DNA from: Lachnospiraceae bacterium
GTDB lineage: Bacteria; Bacillota; Clostridia; Lachnospirales; Lachnospiraceae
Reading direction: 5' to 3'
NCBI GenBank assembly: GCA_902363825.1
Contig: CABJBK010000010.1
Coordinates: 47,364-111,363, forward strand
DNA: 64,000 nucleotides
The number at the start of each line of letters is the position of its first letter. The stretch's first letter is position 1. Shown in pieces: positions 17,482 through 26,113 of this stretch. The notes beneath the pieces are model-generated. The model searched no databases. It was not told the origin of the DNA and worked only from the letters and a program-made list of their open reading frames with translations. The translations under genes and the position numbers were made by a program.

Positions 17482-18705
17482 TTAAGAACGGTAATCCGCA
17501 TTGATCTTGACATAATCATAAGTCAGATCACAGCCCCATGCTGTCGCGGACGCGTCGCCCATTTTGATATCTGCCGTTGCGGTCACTGCCTCTGCGGAGA
17601 GGATCTTTGTCGCCTCTTCCTCGGAATAATCCAGAGCCACACCGTTTTCAATGATCTTGATCTCACCGTTTTTGCTGCTAAAATACAGATCGACTTTTTC
17701 CGGATCGAATACCGCGCCGGAGTAGCCCATTGCGCAGAGGATCCTGCCCCAGTTCGCGTCATGTCCGTAGATTGCCGCCTTGGTAAGATTCGATGTAATA
17801 ACCGATTTGCTAAGCACTTTTGCCTGCTCTTTGTCCTTCGCATGAATGACTTTCACTTCAAAGAGCGCGGTCGCGCCCTCTCCGTCTCCTGCCATCTGCT
17901 TTGCCAGTGTGGTGTTGACAAAATTTAATGCCTCCGTGAATTTGCGGTAATCCTCGTTTTTCTCCGAAATCTCAGCATTTCCCGCTTCCCCGTTTGCAAG
18001 AAGCAGACAGGTATCATTTGTCGAAGTATCGCCGTCCACCGAGATCATGTTATAGGTATCTTTTACATTCTCGCTCAGCGCTTCCTGCAGCAGTTCTTTT
18101 GTGATCGCCACGTCTGTGGTCACAAAACTCAACATCGTACACATATTCGGATGGATCATTCCGGAGCCTTTGCACATGCCGCCGATCGTAACGGTCTTTC
18201 CGCCCAGCTCAATCTCAACTGCCACTTCTTTTTCATGTGTATCGGTCGTCATGATCGCAAGGGAAGCCTGGTGTCCCGCTTCGTTTGCATCCGAAAGTTC
18301 CGGGACCATTGCGGACACGCCGTCTTTGATGCATTCCATCGGAAGCTGCATTCCGATCACCCCGGTAGATGCCACTAACACGCTGTCCGCCGGAATTTTC
18401 AATAGCTCTGCCGCATGATCCGCGGTCTGGCTGCAGTAATCCATGCCTTCCTGTCCGGTACAGGCGTTTGCGATCCCGGCATTCACCACAACCGCATGTG
18501 CGCACGCGCTCTCCGCCACGATCTTCTGATCCCACTTGACCGGCGCTGCCTTTACGATATTGGTTGTAAAGGTACCCGCCGCCTTACACGGTGTCTTTGA
18601 AAAAATAAGCGCCATATCTTTTCTGTCTTTATATTTGATCCCTGCTGCCGTAGATGCAGCGCAAAATCCTTTTGCTGCGGTAACTCCGCCACTGATCTGC
18701 TTCAT
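17482..18705 (-). CDS. argJ: Bifunctional glutamate N-acetyltransferase / ornithine acetyltransferase
   Basis: 407 residues. ArgJ transfers acetyl from N-acetylornithine to glutamate, recycling the acetyl group; many bacterial forms also use acetyl-CoA. The self-cleavage site is seen in MAGDGEGATALFEV, where the Thr becomes the N-terminal nucleophile of the beta chain. The start MKQISGGVTAAKGF follows GGGAG at 9-10 bases; an upstream ATG that would add 16 residues is rejected because it runs into the preceding gene. Length is normal (390-410). Confidence 0.95.
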   Translation of the reverse strand: MKQISGGVTAAKGFCAASTAAGIKYKDRKDMALIFSKTPCKAAGTFTTNIVKAAPVKWDQKIVAESACAHAVVVNAGIANACTGQEGMDYCSQTADHAAELLKIPADSVLVASTGVIGMQLPMECIKDGVSAMVPELSDANEAGHQASLAIMTTDTHEKEVAVEIELGGKTVTIGGMCKGSGMIHPNMCTMLSFVTTDVAITKELLQEALSENVKDTYNMISVDGDTSTNDTCLLLANGEAGNAEISEKNEDYRKFTEALNFVNTTLAKQMAGDGEGATALFEVKVIHAKDKEQAKVLSKSVITSNLTKAAIYGHDANWGRILCAMGYSGAVFDPEKVDLYFSSKNGEIKIIENGVALDYSEEEATKILSAEAVTATADIKMGDASATAWGCDLTYDYVKINADYRS

Positions 18706-18721
18706 ATGATAAAGCTCCCTT

Positions 18722-19183
18722 CTACTTGTTAAAATTGGTGATATTTTCCTCATTCAATGTAAAATCGTAATAATTCAAATCCTCACGGAACGTCCAGCCC
18801 ACACTCTTCCAGAAGCAGTTTCCGATCTCATTATCCTTAAACGCGATCAGGCAGACTTTATTGATCTTTTCTGCCTTGAGTGCACGCATCGCTGCCACTG
18901 CCATCGTCTTTCCGATCCCGTGCTTCCGGTACGCTTCCGCCACACAGACATGATAGAAGCATCCTCTTCTTCCGTCATGTCCGCAGAGGATCGATCCCAC
19001 GATCTTTCCGTCTGCCTCTGCCACGATACTTGTCGTCGGGTTTCTTTTGATAAAACGTTCCACACCTTCTTTGGAATCATCGATCGTACGGATCCCAAAT
19101 CCCTTGATCGTCATCCATAATTTATGTACCTCCGGGAAATCATCGATCGTCATTTCCCGGATCTCAAACTGCGGTTCTCCCAT
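18722..19183 (-). CDS. GNAT family N-acetyltransferase inside the arg operon
   Basis: 153 residues with a GNAT fold: FEIREMTIDDFPEVHKLW at the N terminus, SIVAEADGKIVGSILCG, and the acetyl-CoA loop AYRKHGIGKTMAVAAMRALK (R-x-x-G-x-G type). It ends with WKSVGWTFREDLNYYDFTL, as in small-molecule and amino-acid acetyltransferases. It sits between argC and argJ with gaps of 30 and 16 bases, so it is co-transcribed. Its position suggests a short-form N-acetylglutamate synthase priming the cycle, but the sequence alone cannot exclude a different substrate. Confidence 0.8.
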   Translation of the reverse strand: MGEPQFEIREMTIDDFPEVHKLWMTIKGFGIRTIDDSKEGVERFIKRNPTTSIVAEADGKIVGSILCGHDGRRGCFYHVCVAEAYRKHGIGKTMAVAAMRALKAEKINKVCLIAFKDNEIGNCFWKSVGWTFREDLNYYDFTLNEENITNFNK

Positions 19184-19213
19184 GTTATAAGACCTCTTTA
19201 TCTTTTTATTTTT

Positions 19214-20269
19214 TTACGGGAACATCGGTACCAGATCGATACCTTCTGCCTCATCAAATCCAAACAGCAGATTCATGTTCTGTACTGCCTGTCCGGCTGC
19301 TCCCTTGACCAGATTATCAAGCGCTCCCATCATGACCACGCGTCCGGTTCTTTCGTCTACTTTGAAATTCACATCCACATAGTTGCTGCCTTCGACCCAT
19401 TTCGTCTCCGGGCAGACACCATCCGGCAGAACTCGGACAAATTTTTCTTTCTTATAATATTTTTCATAGGCAGCGCGCAGATCCTCTGCTGTCGGCATCG
19501 TTCCATCCGCCTTTGGCACCAGAGACGCGTACTCTGTCGCAAGTATGCCACGGTTCATCGGTGCAAGATGCGGGGTAAATGTAACCGTAATATTTTTGCC
19601 CGCCGCATAGCCTAACTGCTCTTCGATCTCCGGCGTATGTCTGTGCGTTGTAACACCGTATGCTTTCATATTTTCATTGACCTCACAGTACAGATTCGGC
19701 ACCTTTGCGCCTCTGCCGGCTCCGGAAGTACCGCTCTTTGCGTCGATGATCAGCGTATTCGGATCGATCAGCCCTTCCTTCACAAGCGGATATGCCGTTA
19801 AGATCGAGCAGGTCGTATAGCAGCCCGGATTTGCTACCAGTCTTGCTTTTTTCACCTGATCCCTGTTGACCTCACACAGTCCATAGACTGCCTCTTCAAT
19901 AAACTGTGGACTCTTGTGCTCTAACTTATACCATTTCTCATAAACCGAAACATCTTTGATCCGGTAATCCGCGCTCAGGTCGATGATCTTTACCTTATTT
20001 AATATCTCCTCTGTGAGGATGCCTGCCAGATAGCCCTGCGGTGTCGCTGTAAAGATCACATCCACCGCGTCCGCGAGCTTTTCGATATTGTCATCCAGAC
20101 ATTTGTCTTCTACCAGTTCGAACATGTTCTGATATACTTCCGCATATTTTTTATCGATATAACTTCTTGAACCGTACCATTTTATTTCTACATCTCTATG
20201 TCTTAAAAGGATTCTGACCAGTTCGCCTCCCGCATATCCGGTTGCTCCTATAATTCCGACTTTTACCAT
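19214..20269 (-). CDS. argC: N-acetyl-gamma-glutamyl-phosphate reductase
   Basis: 351 residues. NADPH-dependent reduction of N-acetylglutamyl phosphate to the semialdehyde. Visible: VGIIGATGYAGGELVRIL (NADP-binding), the catalytic Cys in VANPGCYTTCSILTAYPL, and HRHTPEIEEQLGYAAG (catalytic His region). The start MVKVGIIGATG follows AGGAGG by eight bases; a start 13 codons upstream has no ribosome site. First gene of the minus-strand arg operon, divergent from argG. Confidence 0.96.
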   Translation of the reverse strand: MVKVGIIGATGYAGGELVRILLRHRDVEIKWYGSRSYIDKKYAEVYQNMFELVEDKCLDDNIEKLADAVDVIFTATPQGYLAGILTEEILNKVKIIDLSADYRIKDVSVYEKWYKLEHKSPQFIEEAVYGLCEVNRDQVKKARLVANPGCYTTCSILTAYPLVKEGLIDPNTLIIDAKSGTSGAGRGAKVPNLYCEVNENMKAYGVTTHRHTPEIEEQLGYAAGKNITVTFTPHLAPMNRGILATEYASLVPKADGTMPTAEDLRAAYEKYYKKEKFVRVLPDGVCPETKWVEGSNYVDVNFKVDERTGRVVMMGALDNLVKGAAGQAVQNMNLLFGFDEAEGIDLVPMFP

Positions 20270-20384
20270 ATCAAACTTCCTCCTGTCATATGTTTCATAA
20301 AAAACCATTCTTTTCTATTTTAGCACAAATTCCTTATTCTTCTACCCTGTTTCCGTGATTTTTCATGTACTCTTTTTGATATTG

Positions 20385-20402
20385 CATAATTATACATTCA
20401 TT
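20385..20402. promoter_or_regulatory. Putative ARG box 1 (ArgR/AhrC operator)
   Basis: On the minus strand AATGAATGTATAATTATG matches the ArgR consensus WNTGAATWWWWATTCANW at about 14 of 18 positions. It overlaps the -10 box of the argC promoter, where a repressor would block initiation. Identity as an operator is inferred from match and position. Confidence 0.5.
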
Positions 20403-20417
20403 TCTGTTTTTATGCAA
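20389..20417 (-). promoter_or_regulatory. argC operon promoter
   Basis: Minus strand TTGCAT (20412-20417), 17-base spacer, perfect TATAAT (20389-20394). The leader to the argC start is about 115 bases. The -10 overlaps ARG box 1. Confidence 0.8.
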
Positions 20418-20423
20418 GTCTTT

Positions 20424-20441
20424 TATGAATTTTTATTTATA
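20424..20441. promoter_or_regulatory. Putative ARG box 2 (ArgR/AhrC operator)
   Basis: TATGAATTTTTATTTATA on the plus strand matches the ArgR consensus WNTGAATWWWWATTCANW at 17 of 18 positions (C to T in the right half). It lies between the argC and argG -35 boxes; its centre is 39 bases from that of box 1, about four helical turns, a spacing that would suit one ArgR hexamer binding both. Confidence 0.6.
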
Positions 20442-20461
20442 ATGTGTGTATATTTTTTCGC

Positions 20462-20490
20462 TTGCTTTTTTACAGATTATGGGGTATATT
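20462..20490 (+). promoter_or_regulatory. argG promoter
   Basis: TTGCTT (20462-20467), 17-base spacer, TATATT (20485-20490), ending about 40 bases before the argG start codon. It lies just downstream of ARG box 2. Confidence 0.7.
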
Positions 20491-20531
20491 ATTGCTAACG
20501 GTATGAAAAACCAACGAAAGGATGAATAAAA

Positions 20532-21758
20532 ATGAAAGAAAAAGTTGTATTAGCCTATTCAGGCGGATTGGATACCACGGCGATCATCCCGTGGTTAAAA
20601 GAAAATTACGATTACGACGTCATCTGCTGCTGCGTAGACTGCGGACAGGGCGAAGAACTGGACGGACTGGAAGAAAGAGCAAAATTATCCGGTGCTTCCA
20701 AATTATATATTGAAGATATTGTAGATGAGTTCTGTGATGACTACATCGTTCCATGTGTACAGGCAGACGCTGTATACGAAAACAAATATCTGCTCGGTAC
20801 TTCCATGGCACGTCCTGGCATCGCAAAAAAATTAGTAGAGATTGCCAGAAAAGAAGGCGCAGTTGCGATCTGCCACGGCGCTACCGGAAAAGGAAATGAC
20901 CAGATCCGTTTCGAGCTTGCGATCAAGGCACTTGCTCCGGATGTAAAGATCATCGCTCCCTGGAGAAATGACAAATGGAACATGCAGTCCCGTGAAGATG
21001 AGATCGCATACTGCAAGGCACATGGCATCGATCTTCCGTTCTCCGCAGATTCCAGCTACAGCCGTGACCGTAACCTGTGGCACATCAGCCATGAAGGTCT
21101 TGAGCTTGAGGATCCGTCCTTAGAGCCAAACTACGATCATCTTCTGGTTCTTGGTGTTTCCCCGGAAAAAGCTCCGGATGAAGGCGAATATGTGACCATG
21201 ACCTTTGAAGCCGGTGTTCCGACTTCCGTAAACGGCAAAAAGATGAAAGTTTCCGACATCATCCGTGAACTTAACACACTCGGCGGCAAACACGGAATCG
21301 GCATCATCGACATCGTGGAAAACCGTGTTGTCGGCATGAAATCCCGTGGTGTCTATGAAACTCCTGGCGGAACGATCCTGATGGAAGCACACAGACAGCT
21401 CGAAGAACTCGTTCTTGACCGTGATACCATGAACGCGAAAAAAGATATGGGCAACAAGATGGCTCAGCTCGTTTACGAAGGAAAATGGTTCACTCCGCTG
21501 CGCGAGGCAGTTCAGGCATTCGTAGAATCCACACAGAAATATGTGACCGGTGAAGTAAAATTCAAACTTTACAAAGGAAATATCATCAAAGCCGGCACTA
21601 CTTCTCCGTATTCTTTATACAGTGAATCTCTCGCAAGCTTCACAACCGGAGATCTGTACGACCACCACGACGCAGAAGGCTTTATCACCTTATTCGGACT
21701 TCCGTTAAAAGTTCGTGCCATGAAGATGTTAGAGCTTGACAAAACAAATAAGAAATAA
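20532..21758 (+). CDS. argG: Argininosuccinate synthase
   Basis: 408 residues. ATP-dependent ligation of citrulline and aspartate. Visible: [18 protein letters not shown] (ATP pyrophosphatase loop), [17 protein letters not shown] and [19 protein letters not shown]. Start ATG at 20532 after AAAGGATG. Divergent from argC with shared operators. The usual partner argH is not beside it: a strong terminator follows directly, and the next gene is on the other strand. Confidence 0.97.
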   Translation: MKEKVVLAYSGGLDTTAIIPWLKENYDYDVICCCVDCGQGEELDGLEERAKLSGASKLYIEDIVDEFCDDYIVPCVQADAVYENKYLLGTSMARPGIAKKLVEIARKEGAVAICHGATGKGNDQIRFELAIKALAPDVKIIAPWRNDKWNMQSREDEIAYCKAHGIDLPFSADSSYSRDRNLWHISHEGLELEDPSLEPNYDHLLVLGVSPEKAPDEGEYVTMTFEAGVPTSVNGKKMKVSDIIRELNTLGGKHGIGIIDIVENRVVGMKSRGVYETPGGTILMEAHRQLEELVLDRDTMNAKKDMGNKMAQLVYEGKWFTPLREAVQAFVESTQKYVTGEVKFKLYKGNIIKAGTTSPYSLYSESLASFTTGDLYDHHDAEGFITLFGLPLKVRAMKMLELDKTNKK

Positions 21759-21779
21759 ATATCCGGCATATCGTCATTA

Positions 21780-21817
21780 AAAAAAGTTCCTGCAGAATGT
21801 TCTGCGGGAACTTTTTT
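21780..21817 (+). terminator. argG terminator, bidirectional
   Basis: 18-base arms (21780-21797 with 21800-21817) with one T-G pair and A/T runs on both sides. It ends argG and also serves the convergent surface-protein gene that stops at 21857. Confidence 0.92.
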
Positions 21818-21856
21818 AATGAATCAAATCTACCTGATCGCTGACAGGTACAGCAA

Positions 21857-23032
21857 TTACTGAACCGGGAACTGTCCCAGGTAATGTCCGTCCGTTTCAT
21901 CCATGTTATAGTAATAAACGCCATCGGAGATCAGTCCTCTTGCTACCATACCATTCCACTGATAAAATACGACTCTTCCGTAAGGATCATAGCCCCATCC
22001 GTTGTTGACCAGTGTTCCATCCCAGTTTGCACAGCCATAGTCCTGTCCGTTTGCGAACTGGAACCAGCCTCCGTCTTCCATCTTGCCATTTGCATTCAGA
22101 TAATACGGATGATCGTTCATAAAAGTGATCTGATCTTTGTACAGATATCCGTTGGAATCAAAATAGCAGGTGTAGCCTACACTTTCGCTGTACTGGAAGT
22201 TTGTAAACACTTCATGTCCATAGACATCCAGATAAATGATATGGATTCCGTCCGGATGATAGGTCAGACGATCCGCCATCGGCGTTCCGTCTGCCTGTAA
22301 ATAATAAGTATAGCTTCCGTCAAAGAAAAACGCGTCTGTCACTGTTTTTCCGTTTAATACATAAGTATTGCCATTCCATGTTCCACCATTGTCTTTTATG
22401 CTGTAGAACGGAACCTGACGTCCGCCGCCATTGCCTACCGTAATATTCCATTTTGACAGATCCGCTGTCGGCCAGCTTGTCTTTGTTGATGCATCTTTTA
22501 CATAGGAATACTTCGCTTCCGTCTGTGTGTCCAGCATCTGGATCGCGTACAGTTTCCATGTCTCTGCGGTTGCATCGGACGGGATCGTCATTTTGATCGT
22601 CCAGACACCGGTAGAGGAATCGTATGTGGATGTATTTCCGTTTTTTGCATCCCAGGTACCGGTATGTGTCTGGAATTTCTTCTCCACACCGTCTTTCGTA
22701 TGGTAAATATAGTAAAAATGCAGTCTTGCTGTGTTGGCAGTCTTACAGGTGATGGTGATCGCATCCCCGGGATTTGCCGTATTCGCGCTCATACTGATCG
22801 AAGACAGATCGATGGTTCCCTGACCTGCTGTCGTGCTGGATGCCCCGTCAAGATCTTCCTCTGTTTCTAATATTTCCGCTTCCTCTGCTACTGCTGCATC
22901 CGCTTCATCCCCGGATGCGTCTGTAACTTCCGCCTGCGCCTGGGCAGCCGGCTGTTCTGCTGCATATACTGTCGTTCCGGCTGCGCAAAGCATTGTGGAT
23001 GCCAACAGCATGCATAACAATTTTTTTCTCAT
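21857..23032 (-). CDS. Secreted protein with Ig-like region and cell-wall/choline-binding-type repeats
   Basis: 391 residues. Sec signal peptide (KKLLCMLLASTMLCAAGTTVYAA), an Ala/Glu/Asp-rich linker (about 25-75), a beta-rich domain (about 78-195) with SMSANTANPGDAITITC and WKLYAIQMLDT, then C-terminal aromatic/Gly repeats of CW_binding type (TYYLQADGTPMADRL, YYLNANGKMEDGGWFQF, VFYQWNGMVARGLISDG, YYYNMDE). Such repeats attach proteins to wall polymers. Start at 23032 fits GGAG ten bases upstream. Function unknown; no catalytic motif seen. A degraded tandem paralogue lies immediately upstream. Confidence 0.8.
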   Translation of the reverse strand: MRKKLLCMLLASTMLCAAGTTVYAAEQPAAQAQAEVTDASGDEADAAVAEEAEILETEEDLDGASSTTAGQGTIDLSSISMSANTANPGDAITITCKTANTARLHFYYIYHTKDGVEKKFQTHTGTWDAKNGNTSTYDSSTGVWTIKMTIPSDATAETWKLYAIQMLDTQTEAKYSYVKDASTKTSWPTADLSKWNITVGNGGGRQVPFYSIKDNGGTWNGNTYVLNGKTVTDAFFFDGSYTYYLQADGTPMADRLTYHPDGIHIIYLDVYGHEVFTNFQYSESVGYTCYFDSNGYLYKDQITFMNDHPYYLNANGKMEDGGWFQFANGQDYGCANWDGTLVNNGWGYDPYGRVVFYQWNGMVARGLISDGVYYYNMDETDGHYLGQFPVQ

Positions 23033-23078
23033 TCTCCCTGTTCTCCTTTTTTGATTTGCATATAGTACTGCAAATACT

Positions 23079-23107
23079 ATTTTAAGGATACCTGTCCTGA
23101 CTGTCAA
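23079..23107 (-). promoter_or_regulatory. Promoter of the surface repeat protein
   Basis: Minus strand TTGACA (23102-23107), 17-base spacer, TAAAAT (23079-23084). Near-consensus, placed immediately after the stop codon of the broken paralogue. Confidence 0.82.
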
Positions 23108-23116
23108 CTACAGTTT

Positions 23117-23699
23117 TTACTGATAATATCCCAGCAGATGTCCGTCTGCCTGTAAGTAATAAGTATAATTTCCATCAAAGAAGAACGCATCTGTGATCGT
23201 CTTGCCGTTCAATACATAATGCTGTCCATCCCACTTGCCGCCTTTTTCCAGCATATTATAATGCGGGACTACACGTCCGCCGGATGCCGGTGTGCTCGGT
23301 GAAACTGCCGCGCCGCCTACAGAAACATTACAGCAGGAAAGATCTGCCTGTCCAATCTCCGGTATCACAGCTGTATTCCATAGATAGGAATCCTCATTAT
23401 AGCCGTCAAACATCTGAACCGTCTGCCCCTGTATAACTGTAATAGAATACGACATCCACTGCATTGGGTGCTGAGCATCCCACCGTAAAGGTTCCGCCCG
23501 GATTTACCGTCTGTGTATTGACACCGAGCGTATTTAAGTCCACATATGCCTGTCCGGTAAATCCGTCCAGTTCCTGTGCCTCTTCCTCCATCTGGATCAG
23601 TTCCGCTCCTCTGTCCTGTGTCTCTGCCGCCGATACGGTAGTTCCCATAGACACTACCATCATTGCCATCAGCATAAATCCTACTACTTTTCTTTTCAT
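23117..23699 (-). pseudogene. Broken tandem paralogue of the surface repeat protein
   Basis: Two minus-strand pieces in different frames. The first (from 23699, RKVVGFMLMAMMVVSMG signal peptide, then GVNTQTVNPGGTFTVGC) stops at 23406. The second runs in another frame to 23117 and matches the neighbour's later part (VQMFDG against IQMLDT; TDAFFFDGNYTYYLQADG against TDAFFFDGSYTYYLQADG). At the join, GAC-GGT of frame one is followed by a single T and then CAG-ATG-TTT of frame two, while the intact neighbour has about 49 codons there; a deletion of roughly 146 bases therefore broke the frame. The C-terminal wall-binding repeats after the first are also absent. A programmed shift is less likely because homologous sequence is missing. 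Confidence 0.75.
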
Positions 23700-23781
23700 T
23701 CCTCACTTTTTCTTAATTGACTGCCTCTTTTTTCGCAATCTGAATATAATACCCCTTTCCTTCCGGAAAGGTTCCAGATTT

Positions 23782-25203
23782 TTATATTTTTTTATTTTTT
23801 TCTTCGATCTGTTTTATCACATCCGTAATACACCTGACGCTCTCTTTCATCTCGTCCTCCGGCAGACTGCCATATCCGATCAAAAGCGTCGGCCATCCCC
23901 GTCCTTCCCTCTTTCCGATATAATTTGCGGAAAGTCCGTACAGACGGATGCCATGCGCTTTCCCGGTCTCGACCAGTTCTTCCTCCGATGCCTTCGTCTC
24001 AACCTCTACCAGAAAATGCAATCCCGCATTGTCCCCGTAAATCTTATGTACCCAAGTCTGCTTTTTTAATTCCTGGCTCATTCGGTCATGTTTGGCTCTG
24101 TATATTCCACGCATCCGGTTCAAATGCCGTTCAAAATATCCTTCCCGCATAAAGCGCGCCAGAACTTCCTGCTGTACCTTTGCAACCGTTGACGCGTAAA
24201 ATCCACAGTTCTCATGATATTTTTTTAACAGACGTTTTGGCAGTACCATGTAACTGATTCGAAGCGCCGGCGCGATACTTTTGGAAAAGGTTCCAAGGTA
24301 GATCACACTTCCCGTCTTGTCATTTCCCTGCAAAGACGGGATCGGCTTTCCCTTATACCGGAATTCACTGTCATGATCGTCTTCTATGATATAGCGTTCG
24401 GGATGCGCCGCCGCCCAGCCGAGCAATTCCATCCTGCGCTTTAACGGCATAACGATACCGAGCGGATACTGGTGTGACGGCATGGTATAAACGATATCCG
24501 GCTCATGCTTCTGCACTTCCTGAAACGAGATCCCGTCTTTATCCATCGGAACGCCAAACACCGTGTAATGCATATTGCAAAACGTGCGGTATGCCTGCAG
24601 ATAGGTCGGATTTTCCATGACAACCTTCTGATCCGTTCCTAAGATCTGCGCAAGCAAAAGCAGAAGGTACTCATTTCCGGCACCGATCACCACCTGTCCC
24701 GGCTCACAGTTGACCCCCCTCGCCTGGTGCAGGTAACGGGTCACCTCCCGGCGCAGTGCTTCCTCTCCGGACGCATTTCCTGCCCGGAACAGCTTTTCTT
24801 CCTCTAAGAGAACATTTTTATTTATCTTCCGCCACGCATTGTAGGGAAAGTATTTTAGATCCACCATATAAGGGGAAAAATCGTAACGATATTCTTTTTT
24901 TTCTTCCACCGCAACGGGTTCCGCTTCCTCACTGCTTCCAGCTTTATAAATATCCATAATATCGCAGACATAATAACCGCTGCACGGCCGCGTCTCCACA
25001 TATCCCTCTGACACGAGCTGTTCGTACGCAAGTTCTACCGTACTGCGGCTCACCGAGAGATTTCCCGCCAATAAACGAGTAGACGGTAATTTTTCTCCCT
25101 GAGAAATCTTACCGTCTGCTATCTCATTTCTTATGTATTCATAAATCTGTTCATACAGTGCTCGCTTCCCATCGGGTTTTAACTCCATCATTATCTCGAT
25201 CAT
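23782..25203 (-). CDS. MocR/PdxR family transcriptional regulator (GntR + aminotransferase)
   Basis: 473 residues. N-terminal GntR winged helix (ALYEQIYEYIRNEIADGKIS, LPSTRLLAGNLSVSRSTVELAYEQL read in parts), linker, then a class I aminotransferase-like domain with the probable PLP lysine in YLGTFSKSIAPALRISY. Family members sense PLP or amino acids such as GABA. It lies 16 bases after the DUF2225 gene and so is probably last in a glnS-DUF2225-mocR unit. The usual targets (pdxST, gabTD) are not in the window, so its regulon is unknown. Confidence 0.9.
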   Translation of the reverse strand: MIEIMMELKPDGKRALYEQIYEYIRNEIADGKISQGEKLPSTRLLAGNLSVSRSTVELAYEQLVSEGYVETRPCSGYYVCDIMDIYKAGSSEEAEPVAVEEKKEYRYDFSPYMVDLKYFPYNAWRKINKNVLLEEEKLFRAGNASGEEALRREVTRYLHQARGVNCEPGQVVIGAGNEYLLLLLAQILGTDQKVVMENPTYLQAYRTFCNMHYTVFGVPMDKDGISFQEVQKHEPDIVYTMPSHQYPLGIVMPLKRRMELLGWAAAHPERYIIEDDHDSEFRYKGKPIPSLQGNDKTGSVIYLGTFSKSIAPALRISYMVLPKRLLKKYHENCGFYASTVAKVQQEVLARFMREGYFERHLNRMRGIYRAKHDRMSQELKKQTWVHKIYGDNAGLHFLVEVETKASEEELVETGKAHGIRLYGLSANYIGKREGRGWPTLLIGYGSLPEDEMKESVRCITDVIKQIEEKNKKI

Positions 25204-25219
25204 GGGAACACCTGTCTTT

Positions 25220-26092
25220 TTATTTTACGGATTTATCCTTATGGATTGCTGCTACTACTTTCTCTTTCATATCAAGTGCCTTGTCCTTGATCTTGCGGTT
25301 GGCAGAAGCAGAAGTGATGACATTCGCAAGGCATTTGGATGCCACATCATACTGTTTAAAGTGGAACGCCATGCATGCAAGTAAGTAATCCACCGTACTC
25401 TGATCCATGCCGCACATCGGGAACATCTCTGTAGCAACCGCTTTCATAAAGCCTTCATACGCCTGTTTGTAAAATGCTTCCTCTTCCTGTGCGCACGCAG
25501 CTTTTTTTGCCTTGTTTTCCGGTGTATCCTCGGTAAGGCTTTCCTTCTGTGCGCGGAGCAGCCAGGAGATCACCAGACAGTTGTACGCTTTCTCACTGGT
25601 CTTTCCTTTTTTCGCGATCGCATTGAACAGGGAAAGCTTGTGCATTGCAACTGCGGTGTCATAATCATACGGCGCGGTCTCGCTTTCTTCCTTCTGCGGT
25701 TCTGCCTTGTAATTCTCGCAGATCTTTTCCTTTACCAGTTTTACCTGTCCGGCAGGAAGATGCTCAAAATAATTGTTGAGTGCCGTATAGCCGCAGAACG
25801 GGCAGGAAGTCACATTGTATTTTAAAGTATCGATATACTGAAAACGCGGGCGAAGGTCACGATCCGGCTCCTCGCGCTTTACACGTCCGTTCTTTACCAT
25901 CTTACGCTTAAATACCTTGTCACAAACCGCGCAGCGCACTGCTTTTGCAAGTAAGAAGCTGTCCTCGGTCGGCACTTCCGCTTCCTTTGACACTTCTCCG
26001 CCTGCTCCTTTTTTCTTTTCTTCATCTGCGAAGAGATCCATCTCTCCATCTGTTTTTAAACCAAATTTTTCCAAACCTGAAAATAAGTTCAT
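25220..26092 (-). CDS. DUF2225 family protein with two Cys pairs
   Basis: 290 residues. Contains a four-Cys zinc-ribbon-like set: VRCAVCDKVFKRK and TSCPFCGYTALNNYFEH, then a helical, TPR-like C-terminal region (about 140-280; AYNCLVISWLLRAQKES, CMAFHFKQYDVASKCLANV). This fits DUF2225, whose molecular role is unknown. Cytoplasmic, no signal peptide. 21 bases after glnS. Confidence 0.8.
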   Translation of the reverse strand: MNLFSGLEKFGLKTDGEMDLFADEEKKKGAGGEVSKEAEVPTEDSFLLAKAVRCAVCDKVFKRKMVKNGRVKREEPDRDLRPRFQYIDTLKYNVTSCPFCGYTALNNYFEHLPAGQVKLVKEKICENYKAEPQKEESETAPYDYDTAVAMHKLSLFNAIAKKGKTSEKAYNCLVISWLLRAQKESLTEDTPENKAKKAACAQEEEAFYKQAYEGFMKAVATEMFPMCGMDQSTVDYLLACMAFHFKQYDVASKCLANVITSASANRKIKDKALDMKEKVVAAIHKDKSVK

Positions 26093-26113
26093 CTTCCCGT
26101 TCCCTCCAAATCT

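Noticed and set aside
23365..23706. Open frame overlapping the broken surface-protein gene in a third frame
   Set aside because: Arg/Gly-rich composition of a frame shadow and no match to the paralogue; the homologous signal is in the other two frames.
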